This document shows, piece by piece, positions 8,628-18,448 of a stretch of 64,000 bases of DNA. A program made the position numbers and the translations under genes. The notes beneath the pieces are model-generated. The model searched no databases. It was not told the origin of the DNA and was given only the letters and a program-made list of their open reading frames with translations. The stretch's first letter is position 1; each line of letters begins with the position of its first letter. This DNA is from an uncultured Muribaculum sp. (lineage in GTDB: Bacteria; Bacteroidota; Bacteroidia; Bacteroidales; Muribaculaceae): the NCBI GenBank assembly GCA_910587665.1, contig CAJUMZ010000002.1:1-64000 (forward strand), in the 5' to 3' direction.

Positions 8628-10096
8628 TACTCAACAAGTTATCATCCCGCGAACAATTTGCTGCGATTACAGGTGTTTTCGTGGTGTTTGCATTGGTGAT
8701 GCTCCCGGTCAAAAACGGCTACATCCTCCGGTGGTATGACGAGATGTCTCTCTTTATGACCGGCGACATATTTCTGGATCGCATGACCCGCTATCCCGGC
8801 GGCATCCTGCAATATATCGGCACCTGGCTCACACAGCTCATGTATTACCCATGGTTGGGAAGTTGCATTCTGATTGCTTTGTGGCTCCTGCTCACCTTGC
8901 TTTGCGACCGCACATGGAAGCTCCGGGAGGGAATGCGCGGGCTGACTCTGCTCCCCGCCATGTTTCTGCTTGCCTCGGTGCTTGTGCTTGACGAGGCATG
9001 GGTGTCGCTCAACTATACAGGGTATCTATTTGCCCCTACCCTCGGTGCGATATGCGCGGTGGCGATAGCCTTTGCGGCCTCCCTTATCAGCCGGCGAATG
9101 TTGCGGTACGCGTTTCTCATCCTCTGCACCCTCCTATACATGCCGCTCGGTTTTTATGCCCTGCTTGGAGTGTTTATTGCGGCGCTTACCGACGTGCGCA
9201 ACTGCGCCAAAGATGAAAGGCGACAATTATACATAGCCTTGCCTGTGACCATAGCTGCGATACTCATCGCCCCGCAATTGTATTATTTCCTGTATACGGG
9301 AATGGGCGGCGACAGGGCGACGCTCTATGTGCAGGGATTGCCGGGACTGATGATGGAGCGGTATGACCTGTATCTGTGGATACCGTTTATCGGAATGACC
9401 ATAGCCCTCTGCGTCCTACCCTTCTTCCAAGGCAACACACCGGCAGTTGACACGCCGGTAAAGAAACAGTCAAAGAGACCTGCCACCATAAGGAAAAGCT
9501 CGCCGGCAACAGTAGTGACGGTATCGCTGCTTTTTATAACAGGATGGTATGCAGTCGCAGCGGGACAAAAAAGCGAACAGTTCAGGGCGACAGTGCTGAT
9601 GATGCAGAATATCGACACCCTGCGCTGGGATAAAATTACCTATATAATGAACCGGATAAAGGAACCGCCGTCGTTCACGATGAAGATAATAGGCAATCTT
9701 GCCGCGGTAAAGCTTGGTGGAGGCAGCGGCGAGGTCACCTATACACCGGCGGAAGAACAGGATCCGCGACATAACGAGGAGTTCCTCATGACGGCATTTG
9801 TCAACGTGCCTGTATATTACCATATCGGAAACACCCACGGGAGCTATCGCTGGGCAATGGAACACACAATCAAATACGGCACTCGCGCATTCTTTATAAA
9901 GTATCTTGTGAGAAATGCCATTGTCCATGGCGAGTATGAACTCGCGGCACGCTACAACAGACTGCTGCTCAACACGATGTTTCACCGTAAATGGGCCGGT
10001 CATTTCCAGCGTTACATAGACAATCCCGATTTGATCAAGGATAGCGCGGAGTTCAATTCTATTCCGGAAAATCCTGCGGGAAACTCATTTGTATAA
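8624..10096 (+). CDS. DUF6057-type multi-pass membrane protein
   Basis: The start codon overlaps the HTCS stop (ATGA), so the two are translationally coupled. The first 220 or so residues hold a run of hydrophobic segments, one more follows near 250-265, and another near 295-315 after a basic stretch (KKQSKRPATIRKS). The rest is soluble and carries phrases such as TFVNVPVYYHIGNTHG-like text and an AMEHTIKYGTRAFFIKYLVRNAIVHGEYE helix pair cut here only for orientation. It resembles the DUF6057 family of Bacteroidales, which has no known function. The C-terminus may be shorter than in other members, but this cannot be judged without alignment. The coupling suggests a role near the HTCS sensor in the membrane, which is inference. 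Confidence 0.7.
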   Translation: MILNKLSSREQFAAITGVFVVFALVMLPVKNGYILRWYDEMSLFMTGDIFLDRMTRYPGGILQYIGTWLTQLMYYPWLGSCILIALWLLLTLLCDRTWKLREGMRGLTLLPAMFLLASVLVLDEAWVSLNYTGYLFAPTLGAICAVAIAFAASLISRRMLRYAFLILCTLLYMPLGFYALLGVFIAALTDVRNCAKDERRQLYIALPVTIAAILIAPQLYYFLYTGMGGDRATLYVQGLPGLMMERYDLYLWIPFIGMTIALCVLPFFQGNTPAVDTPVKKQSKRPATIRKSSPATVVTVSLLFITGWYAVAAGQKSEQFRATVLMMQNIDTLRWDKITYIMNRIKEPPSFTMKIIGNLAAVKLGGGSGEVTYTPAEEQDPRHNEEFLMTAFVNVPVYYHIGNTHGSYRWAMEHTIKYGTRAFFIKYLVRNAIVHGEYELAARYNRLLLNTMFHRKWAGHFQRYIDNPDLIKDSAEFNSIPENPAGNSFV

Positions 10097-10109
10097 CTCC
10101 CACGGGGTA

Positions 10110-11597
10110 TTATTCAAATACCGCCTGCCGGGCTTCCGAATTTACCGCATCGACAATCTTGCGACGCGACACCTTTACGGGTTGTACCATAAACTCCGGC
10201 ACATTGAATGACTTCATGAGATCCCTGTAGTAGGATGTGTCTTCCTGCGGGACTACAAACGCCTTTGTCGACTCTCCGTCGGGAGAAAACCGGGTGATAT
10301 ACGGGCGCGTATAAGAGCCGTCATCGCGACGCGAGCTGAAGATTATCCACCGCGAATTGGATGACCACGAGTGATAGCTGTCGGTATCGTCACTGTTGGC
10401 GGCGGTAAGCGGCGAGACCTCACCTGTGGCAAGATTAAGCACGAAGAGATCGCTGTCCTTATGCCATATATGGAATGTGCCATGGTCAGCCTCACAGAAA
10501 AGCAGCCACTTTCCGTCGGGCGAAATACGGGGCAACAACGCGCTTTTACCTCTTGATGAAGCCGCCACCACGGTATCAGGCTCCGAGAAAGTGCGGTCGG
10601 CGGGATTGAAACGCATCGCAAGGATATCATACCTGAGACTGTCAAACGCCTCGTCAACCTTGTCAGGCGTAATGCCGTCGGGATAACGCGCAGCCGAATA
10701 ATACAGGGTCGTGCCGTCAGGCGACCATGCCGGGAATGTCTCCATTATGTCAGGCTCATCTACTATTACCGATACTGTACCCTTTTCGGTATCATACAGC
10801 ACCAGCCCCGACGAACCGTCGATCACCTAAACCTTCTGATTATTGGACGTAAAAAAACGCTGATGGGTCTCGTTGACAGAATATGCTATCAGGTCAAGTG
10901 TCGGATGCCATGCGGGATATACGCCTGCCGAGAGTGTGCTGTCGGTCTTCAGATTGACTTTCTCCACTTCGTCGCCCGACATGATCACCGTGCCGCCATT
11001 GAACTGCCGCACATGAAACTGAGATTTACCGTCGCGGTAATGATTGCGCGGCACATGACAGTTGATACAGAATCCCCTCCTTTCGTCACAGGGAAAAGTA
11101 TTATTGAAAATTACCGATTCGTCAAAAGTCGAGAGATCACGCTGATTGAGCGACAACGACCCATAATGCACATAACCCGGCTCGATAAGGCGATAAGAAA
11201 AATATCGGTCAATAGAGTCCTGCGCCACGTTATTGGAAAAGCGGTAACGGGACCATCCACCGGTCCCGTCACCGACATAAACGGAATATAATAGTTCATT
11301 CCCCCTGTTGACCTCAAGAAGCCTGTGCCAGTCATCCATATCAAATTTCACCATCTTCCCCTCTACAATCAGCGGCTCGCCCTCCTTGCCCTCGACCACG
11401 GTTATATAGCGGTCGCCCGGAGTATTGATCTCAAAATTCATGGGCGCGATGTTGGGTGGCATGACTATGCCTGTATAATCAGGCGTAATCGCCGGAACTC
11501 CGGCAACATCAGCCACATTGCTCTCAGGCACTTTCACGGAGCATCCCGTGACAACGACAAACAGAGTGAGTAAGAGGAGCTTTGACAAAATTTTCAT
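10110..11597 (-). pseudogene. PD40/TolB-like propeller lipoprotein with CxxCH motif, broken by an in-frame TAG
   Basis: Reading from the ATG at 11,597, the product starts with a lipoprotein signal (lipobox VTGC), followed by a domain with a CINCH motif of the heme-c type (CxxCH) and then WD40-like PD40 blades (PAWHPTLDLIAYS, PAWSPDGTTLYYS, LPRISPDGKWLLF, SNSRWIIFSSRRDDG). A TAG at 10,827-10,829 interrupts the frame after NNQKV. The frame continues without shift through VIDGSSGLVLYD to the stop at 10,110, so a single base change (perhaps GAG to TAG) explains it. The GTG just after the stop could restart translation of the last 238 residues. It ends 13 bp from the DUF6057 gene on the other strand. 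Alternatives are a sequencing error or a recent nonsense mutation. Confidence 0.8.
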
Positions 11598-11632
11598 GGT
11601 GTCTGACACTTGAAATTATAGATATGCAGCGG

Positions 11633-13087
11633 TTATTTTACCGCAAATTTCTTTCCGTTTGAAATGTATATACCGCAGGCAAGCGAATTGATCGCCTCTG
11701 TCGAGTCCGCTACAAGCCTGCCTGAAAGGTCGTAGACAGGCGACTCCTGTCCTCTGTCGGAAACGACTTCCGCGATACCTGCCGAATAAGGATCATTATT
11801 GGTGGCATACACATGCTTTATCTTGATGGGCTGGCCTCCATATGCCCAGAATCCGACGCGATAAATCGTTGACGTCTTCAGCGGAACAATGCCTGATTCA
11901 AGATTTTTCATCATGCCGTTAAGCTCGGCAACAATCAATTTGCCTCCGTTAAACTTTGCGGCATAAGGAATCTCCCAATAGCTTGCCATATCAAATACCC
12001 TGAATTCCACTCCGTTGGTTTCAGGCTCGTCAAGCTCGGCTACTATATATCTGTAACCGGAAAGGTCAATGGGCTTGTCATATTCCCAACCTCCGAAACC
12101 GTATTGACCGGCGGTGAAAGTATGGGTATTGGAATCAAAAGTGCCTTTTTCCCAGATCTGGGGATTAAAATACTTGAAGTCAAACACAAAATCCCCCTCG
12201 GACGGTTCAGGCTTCGGAACGAAAGGCAACTCCTCCGAGTACTCCACTTTCGGATCGGTGATACCCATTGTAGCAAGCATCTCCACGGCATAACGGCATC
12301 CAAGCACGCGATAACCGTGGGCGGTGAAATGCAGACCATCGCCTTTCTGAGGAAGATTGGCTGCCGAAACCACATGGGCGGTAGGTATTACGGAAGGGAG
12401 GGTATTAACGACTGCATTGTGTCCGCCGCACACGCCTCCCTGGGCAGAAGTGACAACCTCTCCGGCAAGCAAAGGCACATCCTCGGCGTTAAGACCGAGA
12501 TCGGAAAGCAGATCCTCGTAGACTTTCTTTACTTTCCGCGGCCAGTCCTGCTGACCGGAATTGGACTCCCCCTGATGAAGGAGTATACCCTTTATCACGC
12601 CATCTTTCTGCGCTTTTTTAGCGCACTCCACAAGGCGCTTATATGGCTCGTTGTCATACTCTTTCATGAAATTTTTGAACCAGTCAGCTTCCTGTGAAAG
12701 GGTTGCCGGATCGAAATCCTTGTCAAGATGCTCGATCTTGCATCCGCCGATAGCAACGGGAACAACACCAACAGTCACATTTTCCGGAAGATTGGCAACC
12801 ATTGTGCGACCAAAATAATCCATCGGAGTAAGACCTGTGCCCTGACGAACCAAAGGCGGCACGGCAGTGTACCATTCACCCTGCTTACGGCTCGGGTTAT
12901 TGAAATCCACCGCAGCCATCATCTTGAAGCGCTCGGGCACATTATTGCGGTCGATCGGTTCTATCTGGGCATTGCCCTCCATATTGGACTGTCCGAGACA
13001 GATATAAATATGGAAATTAGGGTCTTGCGCCGCAGCGGCAAGTATTGTTGCCGCTGCGACAGCCGTAGAAAATATTTTCTTTAACAT
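11633..13087 (-). CDS. CE6-like carbohydrate acetylesterase with C-terminal shared module and sorting-like tail
   Basis: After a signal peptide (about 1-20) the SGNH-type esterase domain shows the Ser at about 34 in LGQSNMEGN, the HQGESNSG block and the DGLHFTAHGY block with the catalytic His. These fit the DUF303/CE6 family, which removes acetyl groups from xylan or other sugars. From about residue 300 there is a second module (FNPQIWEKGTFD to NNDPYSAGI) that closely matches part of the GH5 protein at 45,869-47,911. The last 40 residues (YDLSGRLV, then CGIYISNGKKFAVK) are a sorting-like tail. It lies 6 bp after the GH43 gene in the minus-strand run. Confidence 0.85.
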   Translation of the reverse strand: MLKKIFSTAVAAATILAAAAQDPNFHIYICLGQSNMEGNAQIEPIDRNNVPERFKMMAAVDFNNPSRKQGEWYTAVPPLVRQGTGLTPMDYFGRTMVANLPENVTVGVVPVAIGGCKIEHLDKDFDPATLSQEADWFKNFMKEYDNEPYKRLVECAKKAQKDGVIKGILLHQGESNSGQQDWPRKVKKVYEDLLSDLGLNAEDVPLLAGEVVTSAQGGVCGGHNAVVNTLPSVIPTAHVVSAANLPQKGDGLHFTAHGYRVLGCRYAVEMLATMGITDPKVEYSEELPFVPKPEPSEGDFVFDFKYFNPQIWEKGTFDSNTHTFTAGQYGFGGWEYDKPIDLSGYRYIVAELDEPETNGVEFRVFDMASYWEIPYAAKFNGGKLIVAELNGMMKNLESGIVPLKTSTIYRVGFWAYGGQPIKIKHVYATNNDPYSAGIAEVVSDRGQESPVYDLSGRLVADSTEAINSLACGIYISNGKKFAVK

Positions 13088-13093
13088 AACCTG

Positions 13094-14107
13094 TTATTTT
13101 GTCTGATTCACATAATTCATCTTTCCGAAATCATTATAGAAAAGCGAGTCGACACATACCGAACGCCTGCCTATCGCACCCTTGTGACCGTCAAGCTCAA
13201 GAGTTGCGTTATGATAGAAAAGATATGACTGTCCGTTAAACTCGATAATTCCCGGATGGATGGTAAAGCTGTTTTCAGCCTCGCCGGTAAGTTCACCCTG
13301 CGGAGTCCACGGTCCTGCCATTGAAGGCGCGGTGGCATAGGAAATAGTCTCGCTTCCCTTTCCAAATGAAGCATAGGTCAGATAATATAAGCCGTTGCGC
13401 TTGTGAAGCCACGGTCCCTCGACATAGTTGGGTACATCCACTACCTTTATCTCTCCGTCAATTCCGAGCATGTCGGGTGTCAGCTTGGCAAGGAAACAAG
13501 TGCCGTTGCCCCAGCACAGCCACGCATCGTCACCATCTATAAGCACAGTGGGGTCTATGTCATTCCACCATCCGCGCTTGCCGTTGTCGGTCATGTCATC
13601 GGACACAAGCGGCTTGCCGATGGCATCGACAAAGGGACCTATCGGTGAATCGGACACGGCAACGCCCACACACTTACCAACATAAGGCTCGCCGCCCTGA
13701 ACTGTGGTATAGTAATAGAACTTGCCGTCTTTTTCAACGACCTGCGAAGCCCATGCCTCGCCAACAGCCCACTTGAAGTCGGTAGGTTTCAACACTGACC
13801 CATGGTCGGTCCATGTCTTCATGTCGTCGGTCGAATAACATAACCATTCGGTGATGTTAAATTCCTTGCCGCCCGATGCGGTATCCTGTCCTTCATAAAA
13901 CTCGTCGTGACCCACATACAGGTAAAGACGACCGTCATACACCATCGGTGCGGGGTCGGCCGTAAACTTGTCACGTACAAGCGGATTACCGTTAAAAACA
14001 AATGTCTTTACCGAATCCTGCTGTTCCTCTGTAGCAGCTGTCTGCTTGTTGCCGCCACCACATGCGGTAAGCGCCAACGCCATAATAATAAATGCCGAAT
14101 TTCTCAT
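13094..14107 (-). CDS. GH43 lipoprotein, beta-xylosidase or alpha-L-arabinofuranosidase
   Basis: The N-terminus has a lipobox (ALTAC followed by GGG), so the mature protein is a lipoprotein. The five-bladed GH43 propeller shows the three acidic residues expected: Asp in TADPAPMVYDGRLYLY, Asp in NDIDPTVLIDG and Glu in YVEGPWLHKR. No binding module follows, and 337 residues is the size of a bare catalytic domain. The family removes xylose or arabinose from xylan chains and which of these applies cannot be read from the sequence. It is closely related in layout to the GH43 domains at 18,449 and 19,770 (ADPAPMVYN, ADPTARVFN). It sits 6 bp from its neighbours on both sides, in one transcription unit. 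Confidence 0.88.
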   Translation of the reverse strand: MRNSAFIIMALALTACGGGNKQTAATEEQQDSVKTFVFNGNPLVRDKFTADPAPMVYDGRLYLYVGHDEFYEGQDTASGGKEFNITEWLCYSTDDMKTWTDHGSVLKPTDFKWAVGEAWASQVVEKDGKFYYYTTVQGGEPYVGKCVGVAVSDSPIGPFVDAIGKPLVSDDMTDNGKRGWWNDIDPTVLIDGDDAWLCWGNGTCFLAKLTPDMLGIDGEIKVVDVPNYVEGPWLHKRNGLYYLTYASFGKGSETISYATAPSMAGPWTPQGELTGEAENSFTIHPGIIEFNGQSYLFYHNATLELDGHKGAIGRRSVCVDSLFYNDFGKMNYVNQTK

Positions 14108-14113
14108 AACAAA

Positions 14114-16069
14114 TTATAATTTTATTCCTTTAATAAGCACACCGCCATTGCACGGCATGGTAACCTTCAATCTCTGTTTCTTGTCAATCTTCACTTCCTT
14201 CACCGCGCCCTGAAGATTCTTGTCGTCGCTATACACCACGACTTTCTGTCCTGGGGCAAACATAGGCAGCGAGATCTCCACCACCACCGGCTCCTTAAGA
14301 CCGTTGACACCGGCGATATACCATGTGTCACCGTGACGACGACCGAGGATCGCATACTTTCCGGGATAACCGTCGATATATACAGTCTCATCCCACAAGG
14401 TAGGCACTTCCTTCATAAAATCGATAGCCCACGCCGGCGCATCGGTCATATTACCGGGAGCAAGCGCGAAATGCTGCACCGGACTCTGGAAAAGCACGGC
14501 AGTGGCAAGGGCGTATACGTCGGATGTCACGCGACGGCTTCCACCGGGAGCATTTGCCGCGTTATAATACTTGTTGAGCGCGCTTCCTCCGAAATCCATG
14601 CTTCCTACGGTGTTGCGCACAAACGGATGTATCGTGGCATTGAACGCCTCTGTATCGCAGCTTCCCTGGGAGAAATGCAGGTTCTCGCTCGCAAGCACAG
14701 CCTCGCTCGCAGCATAGTTGGGATACATGCGCTCCCATCCCCTCGGCAAAGTGCAACCATGGAATATCACCATCAGACCGAAGTCGTTGGCATCGGCAAG
14801 TATATCCTCATAAAGCTGCATCATCGGCTGCTTGTCGCCACCGAAGAAATCCACCTTTATACCGCGTATGCCGTTATCACGCATCCACTTCATCTCCTTG
14901 CGGCGCGCAATGGCATTATCCATCTTTCCGCGCGGACCCTGAGGGGCATCGTTCCAATATCCGTTGGAGTTATACCACAGGTAAAGCCCCACACCCTTCG
15001 AAGCTGCATAACGCGACAGCTCCGCTATGCGGTCGTAACCGATCTGGGTGTCCCACAGAGCGTCGACGAGCACCGAATTGTAGCCCATGTCGGCGGAAAA
15101 GTCGATATATTGCTTCTGCACGTCATAGTTTGTAGCCCCGTCCATGCCGATAATCCAGCTCCATGTACCCTTACCGTAGGTGTATTGGCGCGACGGCTCA
15201 TATTTAGGAGTCACGACGTCAAACGGCGCGGTGGTCTCGACCACCGGAGAGAGTGAATTGCCCACGGTCACGAGACGCCACGGGGTGAATCCGGGAAGCG
15301 GAATGCCGGGAGTCACGGAGTTCAGCCCGTTCATCTCGCCCTGCTGCGGGAAGCCGACAGTGTAGCAACCCGCCTTGTCATCCCATAACAGGCGACCGCC
15401 GCAGTAAGAGCCGTCAACCCCGGTCTCCGAGATAAGGGTCCAGCCGCCTTCGGGATTTTTAAACAGGCAGGGGAACGTATAACCCTCACCCCAACCGTTG
15501 CGCCCCATCGGCTCGTCTACACCGTAAGGAGTCTCATAACTTGGCGACGTGCGGGCAAAACCGCCCATAGGCTTGCTCTGCGGGGCCATGAACGACACAG
15601 TACCATCAGGCAGAGTGAAACCGGTTGCCTCATCAAGAATCACCGCACTGCGAGTCTCGCCTTGAGGCAACATCCTGTAGCGGAACGCCACGTCATTGTC
15701 GGCGACACGGAACTGGAGCTCAAACACCGGTGAAGAGTCTTTCGAGAATGTAAACCACCGCTCGGTAGCCTTGTAGTCGACATGGCTTTTTTTTATACCC
15801 GGCAACGAATAACTGTCGGAGACAGCCACGGCGTCAGACATTCCCGACAACGCGAGACCTTTTGAAAAATCGCCTACATTGGAGACGAGTCCGAGCGATG
15901 ACGGCAGGAGAAAATCCTTGCCGTCATAAGCTACACTGTATGCGGGCTTACCCTGCGCGTCGGTATCCACCGTCACCACAAGCTTCCCGTCGGGACTTGT
16001 CACAGTGCCGACTCCCATAGCCGACATTGCTGACAATGATAATATCAAAAATGATGAAATTCTGTACAT
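14114..16069 (-). CDS. GH97 retaining-type alpha-galactosidase-like enzyme
   Basis: The chain has a signal peptide, an N-terminal beta-sandwich and a barrel typical of GH97. The motif GIKVDFFGGDKQ contains an Asp at about 407 where the retaining branch of the family (characterised as alpha-galactosidase) has its nucleophile; the inverting alpha-glucosidase branch (SusB) uses Glu residues elsewhere. Candidate acid residues lie at about 456-462 (ASEAVLASENLHF). Length (651) is normal. In a xylan locus the likely substrate is an alpha-galactose decoration, as on complex cereal xylan. The assignment of substrate rests on the Asp motif and is not proven. Confidence 0.88.
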   Translation of the reverse strand: MYRISSFLILSLSAMSAMGVGTVTSPDGKLVVTVDTDAQGKPAYSVAYDGKDFLLPSSLGLVSNVGDFSKGLALSGMSDAVAVSDSYSLPGIKKSHVDYKATERWFTFSKDSSPVFELQFRVADNDVAFRYRMLPQGETRSAVILDEATGFTLPDGTVSFMAPQSKPMGGFARTSPSYETPYGVDEPMGRNGWGEGYTFPCLFKNPEGGWTLISETGVDGSYCGGRLLWDDKAGCYTVGFPQQGEMNGLNSVTPGIPLPGFTPWRLVTVGNSLSPVVETTAPFDVVTPKYEPSRQYTYGKGTWSWIIGMDGATNYDVQKQYIDFSADMGYNSVLVDALWDTQIGYDRIAELSRYAASKGVGLYLWYNSNGYWNDAPQGPRGKMDNAIARRKEMKWMRDNGIRGIKVDFFGGDKQPMMQLYEDILADANDFGLMVIFHGCTLPRGWERMYPNYAASEAVLASENLHFSQGSCDTEAFNATIHPFVRNTVGSMDFGGSALNKYYNAANAPGGSRRVTSDVYALATAVLFQSPVQHFALAPGNMTDAPAWAIDFMKEVPTLWDETVYIDGYPGKYAILGRRHGDTWYIAGVNGLKEPVVVEISLPMFAPGQKVVVYSDDKNLQGAVKEVKIDKKQRLKVTMPCNGGVLIKGIKL

Positions 16070-16088
16070 TACTAATGTTTTTACTATT

Positions 16089-18443
16089 TTACGGTCTTAC
16101 AATCCTGACATCGTAGATACCGCCGGTATTTCCGCCGTCAACACTCTGGAAAGTCACGGTCACGGCGTCATTGCCGATAAGAGCTTCAGGAATGGCGTAA
16201 GATTCGGTTACAAATTCATCGACGCCCCACTTGCCAGAAAGAGTCTCGGAAGCGAGCAGCTCTCCCTCTACATAGATGTCGACCTTGCGCGAAGCGGGTT
16301 CGTTACCCCAATATTTAACAAGCAGTTGCGCCTCTTTCACGCCGGCAGGTTTCATCCGGTAAGAGAAATATCCGCCGTTGGAAGCGTCACGCCAGGCGAC
16401 GTCATTGAAATATCCGGTACGCGACCCCTCGCTTGCCATAAAATGGTCAGCCTCAGGCTGCTGTTCACCTGTCTTCACCACGTCGATTGTACGCCTGTCA
16501 AGATCAAGGCGCATAGCCTCGGCAGCCTTCTCAACTTTCAGATAGCGGTCATACTGCTCCGGAGTCATCGACAGCCAGTAAAGCATGTAGCGCGCATCAT
16601 GGATGTCGGCAAACGGTTCAAGCTCCATCGACTCATATTTGCCGCCGAACAGTCCGGGGACACGGAAATGAAGCGGTTTGCCCTCAACAGGCCGCATGCC
16701 TTTAAGGCGAGCGATAATCTCATCGCGCGTACCGATGATTACCGGGGTGTCAAACACCGAGACCAGCGGACCGTGGGCTATATGCGCCCAACGGCTGTCA
16801 TCGGCCACAAGCCCGTCAAGCCGGTCGGTGCTGTAACGCGAGGCAAGCACTACCGGACCGTAAACAATTGATATATAATCAGGCACATTGGGCACTTCCT
16901 CAACCGTGACTTTCATCGGGAGCTTGATCTCCACCTTATCGCCTTTCTTCCATTTGCGGTCGACGGCAAGATAAGATTGCGGTGCCGAGGCGGCGGTGAC
17001 AGGCTTGCCGTTGACCTTCACTTCCATACCCTCACACCATCCGGGATGACGGAGCATAAGGGTGAAACGCGACGGCTTTTTAACGTCGACAGTCAACACA
17101 CTCGAATCCTTGTAGGGGAATTCGGTGGCCTGCGTGAGCGTCACGCCTTTTTCCTTCCAGTCAAGTCGCGACGGCATGAAAAGGTTGACATAAAGCGAAT
17201 CGCCGAAATGAGAGTAGACAAATTCGCCATACTTGCCATGATTCTCCATGCCTGTGCCGACACAACACCACATGCCTGCGTTAGGCTGCGAATAGACCCT
17301 GTAGTGAGCCGGGCGCGCGGGTGTGAAATACACATATCCGCCATGTCCGGGATGCTGGGTCGAGAGAATATGATTGTAGAGCGCACGCTCATAGAAGTCG
17401 GCATAACGAGCCTCAGGCGATATGCGGAACAGACCTTCGGTGAGTTTCAGCATATTGTTGGTGTTGCACGATTCCGGGCCCTCGCGGTCGGTCACATAGC
17501 TCTTGCAGTCATCTTTTGCGGCAAAATGCTCGCGACGGCTGTTGCCGCCGATAGATAGCGAGCGGTTGCCGGTGACGGTCTCCCAGAAAAATTCCGAGGC
17601 GTCAAGATAGGTGGAGTCGCCCGCCACCTCCGCGATACGCTCGTAACCCACCACCTTAGGCACCTGCGTGTTGGCATGCTTGTTGTCAAGGTTGTCAACA
17701 CCGGCAGCCATGCTGTCGAGAAGCCAGTGATGGGAGAAGCGGCGCGCGGCGTCAAGATACTTCTTGTCGCCGGTCATGGCATAGGCGTCTGCATACACCT
17801 CCGGCATGCCGCCAAACTCCTGGTCGAGCATCGCCTCCATCTGCGCGTCGGAAAGCGGCTCGATTATGCCGATACCCCAGTCACAGAAACGAAGGAACAT
17901 ATCTTTCGCTTCGGAATTGCCCGCATACATCCATGCGTCGCGCAATCCGGCATACATCTTGTGGACATTGTACCAGGGCACCCAGCGTTTCCATATCAGT
18001 TCCACCTTGCCTTCCTTGATGCCCTGCCAAAGCTCCGCGCTTCCCGGCACTCCGCCGAGATAGCCGTCGCCGGCAGCATCCTGACAACGCTTAAGCTCGG
18101 AAATCATATAATCCATGCGCTCCTTGAGGCGCGGATCGCCGGTAGAGGCGTAATGTATGGCAAGTGCCGACAGATAGTGTCCGCCCACATGTCCGTCGAG
18201 TCCGTCCCAGCAGGGGAAGCTCTCCCCTTTAGGAGTAAGACCCGCTTCTTTCAGATACGGGGCAAGCAACCTGTCGACATCATATTTCAGCAACACATCG
18301 ACATTGAGATCCTGCGCGCGGCTGAAACGGCTGTCGAGCAACTGCACATCGCCGAGCGGGAATGACGACGGGTAAAGGGATTGTTGAGAATAAGCCGTGC
18401 CGGCTATCCCGGCGGCAATAATAACGCTAAGAAATGCTTTCAT
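16089..18443 (-). CDS. GH146/GH127-family beta-L-arabinofuranosidase-like enzyme
   Basis: This is a DUF1680-type enzyme. A signal peptide precedes FPLGDVQLLDSRF and an alpha/alpha barrel with LDGHVGGHYLSALA. The metal/catalytic site motifs are GPESCNTNNMLKLT (Glu and Cys) and GMWCCVGTGMENHG (paired Cys, one being the expected nucleophile). Known members of GH127 and GH146 release beta-linked L-arabinofuranose using a zinc-bound cysteine. The N-terminal pattern seems closer to GH146, but this is a judgement by eye. A beta-sandwich of about 150 residues ends the chain. It lies between GH43-CBM6 (5 bp away) and GH97 (19 bp away). Its presence suggests the target glycan carries beta-arabinose or more complex side chains than plain arabinoxylan. 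Confidence 0.85.
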   Translation of the reverse strand: MKAFLSVIIAAGIAGTAYSQQSLYPSSFPLGDVQLLDSRFSRAQDLNVDVLLKYDVDRLLAPYLKEAGLTPKGESFPCWDGLDGHVGGHYLSALAIHYASTGDPRLKERMDYMISELKRCQDAAGDGYLGGVPGSAELWQGIKEGKVELIWKRWVPWYNVHKMYAGLRDAWMYAGNSEAKDMFLRFCDWGIGIIEPLSDAQMEAMLDQEFGGMPEVYADAYAMTGDKKYLDAARRFSHHWLLDSMAAGVDNLDNKHANTQVPKVVGYERIAEVAGDSTYLDASEFFWETVTGNRSLSIGGNSRREHFAAKDDCKSYVTDREGPESCNTNNMLKLTEGLFRISPEARYADFYERALYNHILSTQHPGHGGYVYFTPARPAHYRVYSQPNAGMWCCVGTGMENHGKYGEFVYSHFGDSLYVNLFMPSRLDWKEKGVTLTQATEFPYKDSSVLTVDVKKPSRFTLMLRHPGWCEGMEVKVNGKPVTAASAPQSYLAVDRKWKKGDKVEIKLPMKVTVEEVPNVPDYISIVYGPVVLASRYSTDRLDGLVADDSRWAHIAHGPLVSVFDTPVIIGTRDEIIARLKGMRPVEGKPLHFRVPGLFGGKYESMELEPFADIHDARYMLYWLSMTPEQYDRYLKVEKAAEAMRLDLDRRTIDVVKTGEQQPEADHFMASEGSRTGYFNDVAWRDASNGGYFSYRMKPAGVKEAQLLVKYWGNEPASRKVDIYVEGELLASETLSGKWGVDEFVTESYAIPEALIGNDAVTVTFQSVDGGNTGGIYDVRIVRP

Positions 18444-18448
18444 CCGGT

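Noticed and set aside
14333..15256. Open frame of 307 codons opposite GH97
   Set aside because: Same reasoning: antisense shadow of a well-supported enzyme, with His- and Arg-rich low-information text.
14114..16069. Starch-type SusB alpha-glucosidase
   Set aside because: The Asp in GIKVDFFGGDKQ fits the retaining branch, and the locus has no GH13 enzymes.
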